From Amyelois transitella (lineage: Eukaryota; Arthropoda; Insecta; Lepidoptera; Pyralidae): 64,000 nt of DNA. The position numbers and the translations under genes are program-made. The stretch lies in the NCBI RefSeq assembly GCF_032362555.1, contig NC_083518.1, positions 5,964,501 to 6,028,500 of the forward strand, written 5' to 3'. The first letter of the stretch is position 1. Every line of letters starts with the position of its first letter. Positions 23,801 to 64,000 of the stretch are shown here, in pieces. The notes beneath the pieces were generated by a model. That model was given only the letters and a program-made list of their open reading frames with translations, made no database searches and was not told the DNA's origin.

Positions 23801-24961
23801 AAGAATAAATAATATAACTGTTATTTTGCATGAGCAAGATTATTATCCAATGAAATTTTATGTGGTGAATAAATTTTTTTGTGTATTTTCGAAATTGTTT
23901 TATTGAAACCAGATACTACAGTTAAAGAAAATTAATATTACCCGAAATACCGAGCCGTTCTCGCTAAAAATCATTGCTAAGCGGGGTCAAGTAGGTACTT
24001 ATTTTTCATCGCATTCCATTCAACGATTTAGAAACCGATTGACCACTCCTGTAACAAGGCTTGCGCACCGCCGTTTTTATCGCGCGAAAAACTATAGCTG
24101 CCCCGTTTCACATCATAATAAAAAGCGAAACAGCGACAGTTATGTGCGCGATTAAAACGGAGTCTAGTGCCTCGTGTTCTCTCGTGCCATGCTACGAGGG
24201 CTGAGCACACAAGATGAGCGGATATAATTTTTTACGTTTGAATTCAGCAAAATCTGCTCAATAGGCCCAATTTTCTTAAGAGTTGATTCCGCATTCGGAC
24301 CAACGAGCAACAATCCCCTTCCCACCACTTGTCCCACCAACGGGCAACTCAATGAGACTACTGGGATGGACGGGATATTTATATACAGATGACTTTGAAT
24401 TTATAAGCATTGTTAATTTTAGACTGTCCCCATGCCTATGACCTTAAGCTGTTCAATATATCTATCATTACATAAGTAAAATAAATAATGTAATTTAAAA
24501 TATTAAATTACATATTAAAAATCCAGACCATAAAAAAAGATAAATAATTTTTAGGCGTAGAAATACTATTAGAAATTAATTAAGAGGTAAGTGCATACAT
24601 AATTATGAAAATAATATTATTTAAAGTGTTTCCTTTGACATGCTCCATCTAGATTAATTAGCAACTACAAAACGATTTGCTCCCCTTTTCACCATCCGTA
24701 TTTAACATTGATCGGCACGTTCCACACTGTTCCTTTTATTTTTACCTACGAGTTGCGTCGCGTCACATTTGACAGTTGCGCACGTATAACGAAACGCAGT
24801 GTCTAGTTCCAAACGCCACCACGTGTAGCGCTCGTGCGCCAGTCTTCTTGCAGCGGACTGGGAGCCGGCTGCTTGTTGCAGTGCGCGGTGCGAACCATCA
24901 CACGCGAGTTCGCGGTCATAGGCTCGAACGAACATCGAATTCGACGGTCAGTGCGGTGACC
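20892..24961. other. 3' UTR of the BTB gene, then intergenic DNA
   Basis: AATAAA signals after the stop lie at 21143-21148 and 23058-23063, so the 3' UTR may be short or about 2.2 kb. The remainder is AT-rich. The last 250 bp before the alpha-actinin start is GC-richer and probably holds its 5' UTR and promoter; no core element stands out. Confidence 0.5.
22061..22240 (+). mobile_element. Helitron-like repeat fragment
   Basis: AACTAATATTATAAATGCGA is the common 5' start of lepidopteran Helitron-type repeats, followed by GGAGAAGGACATAGGCTACC-like text. No 3' CTAG terminus was found. Confidence 0.45.
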
Positions 24962-58098
<33,137 letters not shown>

Positions 58099-60430
58099 GT
58101 GACTACACACTGCTGTTATTACGCCCGGCGTCAATCCCGGTGGCATCCTAAGATGCGCCTTTTAGGTAACGAGGTGACACACTCTTCTCCATGAATGTAT
58201 AATCTTTTTTGGTACCCCTCCATCTCTAAGGAATTGAACCAACTGGAGGTGTATGAAGAACATAGCTCGAAGCGGCTTGCTTCGAGCGCCTCGCTGCAAC
58301 CATGAGGTTTTCAGAACATCTAATGGTTAGGTTTCCTTCGCTACCCTTACCGGTAGGTACGTAGGCGCCATTCCTTTCAAGCATTGAGTATGTAGAATAA
58401 AATACTCAGCGATACTTATATATTTGCACTTTGAAACTAGCAGCAAAAAGCAAGAAAAAGAGCATTCAGTCCATCTGGTGTTGATATAGGTACTACATGT
58501 CATACCTCAGGCCATGCCCCAAGAATTTATGTAAATATCTAAATCTTTGCTAAATTTCACCTAAATATGACACTAATATAAATAAATATTATTTTTACTT
58601 CTATAGATAAAGATAACTTAGAAATGCATCTTGCATTTCTAGATTACAGTAGAGGAATCTTAATGATACTTTTAACTATAATGATGCCAACCAATTCATT
58701 AGTAAGAAAATTGTTAAGTAAACAATACCCACATACAAAAAACTGGAATCAAGCCAAATAGTAGCGCCGAGTTGGCGTGATGCCGACATTCGCGCGTATA
58801 TTTCTGGTTTACTAAACCACTTATGTCAGACACAGGTTCGGGGTCAGCCATCGGACACTGTCGACCATCCACCAAATGGAAGCACTGCTGCGCTCTGCTA
58901 ACTAACGAGTCTTCTTGGAGCCGGCGATCACCACACACTTAGATAACTTTACATCAACTGTTACAAAACACACTAAATGGTTAATGTATCGCAAATTATC
59001 TTTGTGTTAACAGTTCTGTTAAATATGTGCAATGTTCAAACCAAAAATGCCATTAACTTTCATACAGTAAAACACTACTCCCTAATGTTTAGTAACCTTT
59101 TGGCTCAAATCGGAGAACCATTATATGTTTACAACTCTCTATTTATACATTAGCATTAGGTAATTTTTAACTTTTATATGAAATTCTCAGGGAAGTCACA
59201 ACTTATTTGTAAGATATATGGTGCTAATGTTAGGCTTGACTAATGTGTGACACCAAAATAAGACTCATTCGCATTGTGAGAATGTTTTGTTATATTTTTT
59301 TATTTATAAGCAAACATTATTTATACAAGTTCAATTTTTAATTACTGCCATTAGTAATTATAGTACTTCGAATGTAGGTACTAAAAGTTAAGTTGTCAAA
59401 ATTTAAAAATGTTGCAGGGAAGTGTCACACAAATTATATTATTTATATATCACATAAAATGCCATAGCTTGCCTGCATCTATTTATTATCATTTTGGATA
59501 TCATTTTTATATTATTTTAGTTGTGAGAGTATTTAGGAAAAAGTACTCAAAATAAAATGATCTGCCATATTTTGTCTTTTAATAATGACTGTTGTTAATC
59601 CAACCAATAGATTGAGGAGAAAATAATGGTATGTAGTTTAAGAATGAATTATGTGCCCAAAACAAGTTTACTAACTCGAATGTACAGCTAATTTAATAAA
59701 GAGCTCTTAAAACAATAAATGTTTATTTAATTAATTACAACTTTTTTGGTCTACAAATGCAAACATCATGAAACAAGTTTTTCAGATTGCATTGTTCAGA
59801 TAAATATTGCCTTTTAACAACACAATTCTGAAAATAAAGCTAAAATATAAGTTTGTTCTTATGGTACATTTTAGAAACATCTACATTTCTGAAAATATTG
59901 AAAGGTAACATCCATCAAATATTAGTTTTCTGAAAATATATTGCATTTCACATAAAAACGTTACATTTGATTGCAAAAAAGTAGATTTATGATAATCTAT
60001 AATAACATTATACAGCACAACTTGAATTTGTCTTGAAGTTAATAAAAAAAATATTTTAATCTTCAAATATCAATCAAGATTTTTAGTCATCAATTTGGCT
60101 TTGTCAAAGTATTAAAAAATTATTGAATCTTGTGGAACACCTTAGTTACAGACATCTCTAGAGCAAGATAGAAGTAAAATATCATAGATATAGTTTTCAC
60201 AACACAGTTGGGACTAGCAAGGAAGAACACTTATTGGCAAAAATCTTTATTAGCTCTCTTTCTGTCATCTCTGCCTGTTCCCCATTGAACCCTCCACAGA
60301 AGTGTTATGGAGATATTCTCAAAGTGTAACTACCTATGTGTCTTTAAACATTTAAAATATTAACTTTATACTAACAGCCATTTCCATGTTTTCAGGCAAA
60401 ACAACTATTGACACTACATACAAGATCTTA
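58099..60430. other. Actn 3' UTR and space between convergent genes
   Basis: AATAAA signals lie at 58396-58401, 58581-58586 and 59695-59700, so the Actn 3' UTR may be about 0.3 to 1.6 kb. No exon was recognised on either strand. On the minus strand, TTTATT near 60437 (AATAAA) is a candidate polyadenylation signal for Glrx5. Confidence 0.55.
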
Positions 60431-60548
60431 TATTCATTTTATTTCAAACCTTGTACAAAGCCCCTATTTGAAAATCAAATAATTTATTACCTAATCATTT
60501 CATACAATGTTATCTATAAGTATACAAAGTATACAATATACCTAATGG

Positions 60549-61191
60549 CTACTTTTTCTCAACCTTAGCTTCCTCTGCAGTAAGTAAAGCACTTTTGATG
60601 CCAACTTTCTTCAATTCCTCCACTAGTTCACCGGATTGGTGCATCTGCAGCATAATGTCACATCCTCCAACAAACTCTCCATTAATGAAAACTTGAGGTA
60701 TTGTGGGCCAATTTGAGTAGTCTTTAATTCCTGTAAAATAAAACATATAATTTAAAAAAAAACACTATGGTTGAGAATTACGGGAGAAAGTGTTAAAGAT
60801 GTTGAATCACTATTTCAACTGTTCATTAAGATGAACCATGAATAGAGGAGAGTAAAAGCAATCATATAATACTAGATAAAAATAGAAATATAAATCACAT
60901 AGGTAAGTCACAGTTTATTTAAAAAAAAAACGAACCTTGCCGAATACTTTCGTCTGCCAGTACATCATGGCTTTCATATGGTACAGCATGCATTCTCATT
61001 ATTTGAACCACAGCATTGCTAAAGCCGCATCTTGGTGCATCTGGAACACCTTTCATAAATACTACGACTTTGTTATTTTTAACTATTTTATCAATTTTCT
61101 CCTTTACTGGAGCATCAGCCAAATAACGACATGACAATTTCAAAACATTTGTATATAAAGGAAAAATATTTTTGCGTAGTACGTTATTCAT
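60549..61191 (-). CDS. Glrx5: Monothiol glutaredoxin 5, mitochondrial (145 aa)
   Basis: Two exons on the minus strand, 61191-60936 and 60730-60549, join in phase 1 to give 145 residues. Glrx5 binds and passes on [2Fe-2S] clusters with glutathione in mitochondria. Visible features are a basic, Asp/Glu-poor N-terminus ([20 protein letters not shown]) fitting a targeting peptide, [14 protein letters not shown] with the monothiol active site C55-[22 protein letters not shown] with the cis-proline and glutathione-binding GGCD, and a C-terminal Lys/Glu-rich tail. Length is close to the human protein (157). It is divergent from PPP4R2 and convergent with Actn. Confidence 0.95.
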
Positions 61192-61796
61192 TTTAGGTAA
61201 GGTTTTTTTTACAAAGCTAATTTTGTAATAAGTTATTTAACTTTACACAAGTATGAAACGAAAATATGCAAATTTCTTCGAATAAATTGCACATTAGTTA
61301 CGTCACTGTCACAAGATATTGACAGAATATTAATTTTGTTTTAATTTTTGGCTATGATCAAAACAGACACTACCTTAGGTTTTGTAGAATGAAAGGGAAA
61401 GCCAAAGATTTAAAAACATTACGTGAAGGGAAAAACTATGATATAAGAACGTTTAACAAAAAAAAAATCTACTTACATATCCAATTTTCATCGTATGTAT
61501 TTAATAATGATGCCTTCAAAAGTATCCGGCGCCGTATGAGCTGTCCCGTGCCTGTGCCGTACCCTGTGTTTTCTATAAAGATCAATCAATGTCGTTAATA
61601 CAATGCCTGAACGAGTAACTGTCAATGTCAATATGCCAAATCAATCAAATCAACGCTATCAAACAAAATCGCCTGCATTGAACGGAACGGAAAGTGACTG
61701 GCTTGCTTGTTTGATATTTTTTTTATTTGTTTCATCCTAATATTTGGAGAAAACCGCAGTTTATTTACCATTTCTTGTGCCATTCACTACCTTCAT
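61192..61796. promoter_or_regulatory. Divergent promoter region, Glrx5 / PPP4R2
   Basis: 605 bp separate the two start codons, which point away from each other. No TATA box is obvious at a fitting distance. The small ORF at 61389-61598 inside has no recognisable features and is probably not a gene. Confidence 0.6.
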
Positions 61797-63314
61797 ATGA
61801 AGATGGAGAACTCTGAAGAGATTTTCCTGTTCCTAGAGGAGTTTTCAAAACGTAAGCCTAAAACCATTCCTCAAGAACTCAACGAATACTTGGCGTATGT
61901 AGCTCGTACCGGAGACCCCGTCTATCAGTGGCCGCTTGTTAAAAGTTTATTCAAAGAAAAACTCTTGAACGTAATCACTGATTTCTACGAAACAACGCCA
62001 GGTATAGATATCCCTCCATATCCAAATGTAGATCCTTTTAATTACGATACAATGAAAAACAGTCTTCTGGAACGCCTAGATTCATTCACCTCGGCACCAT
62101 TTACGGTTCAAAGAATTTGTGAACTTCTCACTTACCCTCGCAAGCAATACAATAGAGTTGACAAGTTTATGAGAGCTATCGAGAAAAATATTCTAGTAGT
62201 AAGTACAAGGGAACCAGGATCACAACGCCACATAGAGGCAGAAAATGGTGAGGCTATGGAACCTATTGTAAATGGATCAGACAATAATTCTGAATACAAT
62301 GTGGATGTTGAGATGGAAGATATGGCGTGGAAAGAGAATACGGAACAACAGAAGCAACATGACCCAGAACCACAACCTGGCTCATCTGATTCTCATATAA
62401 CAGTACATGATATTGAAGAGAGACTGATGGCTAAAGAAACTCCTATGGATGGGCAAGAGAAAGTTAATACTCAATATGAGTCTGTTACACCACCAGAACT
62501 TAGTTCAAGCCAGGACACAGCAACTGAGGAATTGAAAGATACTTCCAGTGTTACAGAAGATAATCCATGTGTACCAACAATTGAAAGTTCCTCAATAAAT
62601 GAAACTGCTGATATTCAGAAAACCAGCGAGAAACCAAAAGCTGATATAGAAATGAAAGCAGAGGAAGGATTATCACCACCAGCTGGACTGGTCATACCTG
62701 AAATTCAAATCAATAATGTTGAGATGACTGAACAAGAACTAAATGAGCAGACAGAAAGCATTGACATTAAAGTTGCTGATGAGAAGGAAAAGCCAGTTGA
62801 AGGTGAAATGAATTCTGAAAGTAAGTCAAATGAAAATTTGGTACCCTCTAACATTGATGAAAGTAGTTCAGACTCAAATAAAGAAGAAACAGAGCCAAAA
62901 TTGATATCTGAAGTGTCAACATCTAGTGAAGAGAGTTCTTCTTCTAGTGACATAACTGATGGTAACAGCAATTCTCCTAAGACTGAAGATACTCCTTTAG
63001 AGATCCAAGAAGAGTCTAATCAATCTGATGCTCCTGCAGAAAGTAGTGATAATGATACTGCAGTGATCACACCGGCCACAGAAGAAAATGATGAAACACC
63101 TTCTAAAGCAACAATTCAGTCTGATAATTATTCTATATCTGATGTGAATTCAGAATTACCACAGCCTCCTGAAGAAATTAAAGTTATAGAGAAAAGTGAT
63201 GAACCTCCTGAAACTCCCACAGAGATTAAGGAAACTAATGAGGAGGAGCCTGTTAAAGATTCTATAGAGCAAAAGGCTGAAAACGCTGAGACAGATAATT
63301 TGACTTCATCGTAA
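61797..63314 (+). CDS. PPP4R2: Protein phosphatase 4 regulatory subunit 2 (505 aa)
   Basis: PPP4R2 is the adaptor subunit of the PP4 serine/threonine phosphatase complex, acting in DNA-damage signalling and centrosome or splicing functions in animals. The conserved domain fills residues about 1-145 (FLEEFSKRKPKTIPQELNEY, ARTGDPVYQWPLVKSLF, PFTVQRICELLTYPRKQYNR). The rest is a long Glu/Ser/Thr-rich disordered tail, as in the family. The start was set at ATG 61797 (MKMENSEE), with 61803 as an alternative; the reading frame extends 30 codons upstream to 61707, but those hydrophobic residues do not look like the family. The coding part in the window is a single exon. The TAA stop lies inside a GTAAGT, so an isoform splicing onward is possible. 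Confidence 0.92.
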   Translation: MKMENSEEIFLFLEEFSKRKPKTIPQELNEYLAYVARTGDPVYQWPLVKSLFKEKLLNVITDFYETTPGIDIPPYPNVDPFNYDTMKNSLLERLDSFTSAPFTVQRICELLTYPRKQYNRVDKFMRAIEKNILVVSTREPGSQRHIEAENGEAMEPIVNGSDNNSEYNVDVEMEDMAWKENTEQQKQHDPEPQPGSSDSHITVHDIEERLMAKETPMDGQEKVNTQYESVTPPELSSSQDTATEELKDTSSVTEDNPCVPTIESSSINETADIQKTSEKPKADIEMKAEEGLSPPAGLVIPEIQINNVEMTEQELNEQTESIDIKVADEKEKPVEGEMNSESKSNENLVPSNIDESSSDSNKEETEPKLISEVSTSSEESSSSSDITDGNSNSPKTEDTPLEIQEESNQSDAPAESSDNDTAVITPATEENDETPSKATIQSDNYSISDVNSELPQPPEEIKVIEKSDEPPETPTEIKETNEEEPVKDSIEQKAENAETDNLTSS

Positions 63315-63599
63315 GTGGATAATTTGTAGTTTTTTTTACTAAATTTTCATTAGAAATTGACTACAAGAACAGTAATAATAATAGCTTACATACAGAATTG
63401 ACAATCCTCTGATTGTATTCAGATGTTTCACTGCCTTAGATAAGGAATCAAATCAATCAAATAGGAAAAATTGAAATAGTGAAAATTGTAAATGGCATTA
63501 TGTACAAATGGCACAATTGTGAACACAAATGCCATTGATTGAATAACTGCAAATCAGTAGTATGTGGTATGTTCTACTACTTCTATTAATAATATGTTT

Positions 63600-63605
63600 A
63601 ATAAA
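63600..63605 (+). terminator. Polyadenylation signal AATAAA, PPP4R2
   Basis: AATAAA about 290 bp past the stop is the first good signal in the 3' UTR and lies before the Helitron. Confidence 0.5.
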
Positions 63606-63703
63606 GAGCATTTTACATTAGTGATTAAAAAAAATTAAATTTTATTGCTTACTTATTGCTATTTAACATTCAACAGTTAACTTTTTGTGTCCACCGATTA
63701 ACA

Positions 63704-63968
63704 TCTATACTAATGTTATAAAGCTGAAGAGTTTGTTTGTTTGAACGCGCTAATCTCAAGAACTACTGGTTCTTTTAGAAAAATTCTTTTTGCGTTAAAT
63801 AGACCATTTATCAAGGAAGGCTTAAGGCTATATAACATCACGCTACAACTATAAGGAGCATAGAAATAATGGAAATGTGAAAAAAATGGGGAAAATTATT
63901 CATACTCGAGGGCTTGAATTATGCCCGAAATAACTATTTTACGCGGACCAAGTCGCGGGCACAGCTAG
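63704..63968 (+). mobile_element. Complete non-autonomous Helitron, 265 bp
   Basis: It starts TCTATACTAATG after an A (63703) and ends CTAG (63965-63968) before a T, so it sits between A and T as Helitrons do. A small hairpin, CGCG-8 nt-CGCG (63942-63957), lies 7 nt upstream of CTAG. There is no ORF. The body (GCTGAAGAGTTTGTTTG, CGCGGGCACAGCTAG) is a common lepidopteran type. Confidence 0.85.
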
Positions 63969-64000
63969 TCTTAACTATAAGTATTCTCTTTCCTCTGTTT

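Noticed and set aside
61389..61598. 69-residue ORF between Glrx5 and PPP4R2
   Set aside because: It lies in the divergent promoter region and shows no family features.

Overview
This is AT-rich nuclear DNA of an insect, almost certainly a lepidopteran. The evidence is short exons with GT-AG introns, an alpha-actinin that reads like the insect protein, and dispersed repeats of types I recognise from moths and butterflies: a tRNA-derived SINE, an RTE-like LINE ending in TATG repeats, and Helitron ends with CTAG termini. All calls come from reading the sequence. No database search was run, and the species cannot be named.

Layout. 1-5.6 kb: no host gene found, but several pieces of a short LINE-related retroelement and a perfect hairpin. 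5.97-9.25 kb: an intact two-exon pogo-like transposase gene, flanked on both sides by inverted copies of a GACGATTTAGCCCC-type motif and followed by a 125-bp direct repeat. 10.6-14.7 kb: repeats, including a tRNA-like SINE and a truncated LINE with an 11-bp target-site duplication. 14.7-20.9 kb: ten phase-compatible exons that run from a Rap-GAP catalytic domain directly into a BTB domain (split by a long insertion) and a C-terminal helical region. The 5' exons were not found. 24.96-58.1 kb: the complete alpha-actinin gene (Actn), 19 coding exon positions, 898 residues, with a 22-kb first intron and a pair of mutually exclusive exons for the end of the second calponin-homology domain. Intron 1 carries a full-length 3.4-kb LINE with one intact 1036-residue endonuclease/reverse transcriptase ORF and a 9-bp target-site duplication. 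Intron 13 carries a Harbinger-type MITE. 60.5-61.2 kb (minus): mitochondrial monothiol glutaredoxin (Glrx5), two exons. 61.8-63.3 kb (plus): protein phosphatase 4 regulatory subunit 2 (PPP4R2), divergent from Glrx5. 63.7-63.97 kb: a complete non-autonomous Helitron.

The genes are ordinary eukaryotic neighbours, not an operon. Actn and Glrx5 converge; Glrx5 and PPP4R2 share a 605-bp divergent promoter region. The points most worth a second look are the apparent Rap-GAP/BTB fusion, a decayed copy of the Rap-GAP catalytic-site exon in the next intron, a small retroelement that shares both ends with the resident LINE, the inverted motif arrays around the transposase, and a window-wide set of perfect or near-perfect short-loop hairpins. 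One of those hairpins lies inside a repeat copy whose ancestral state can be read, which points to template-switch mutation.
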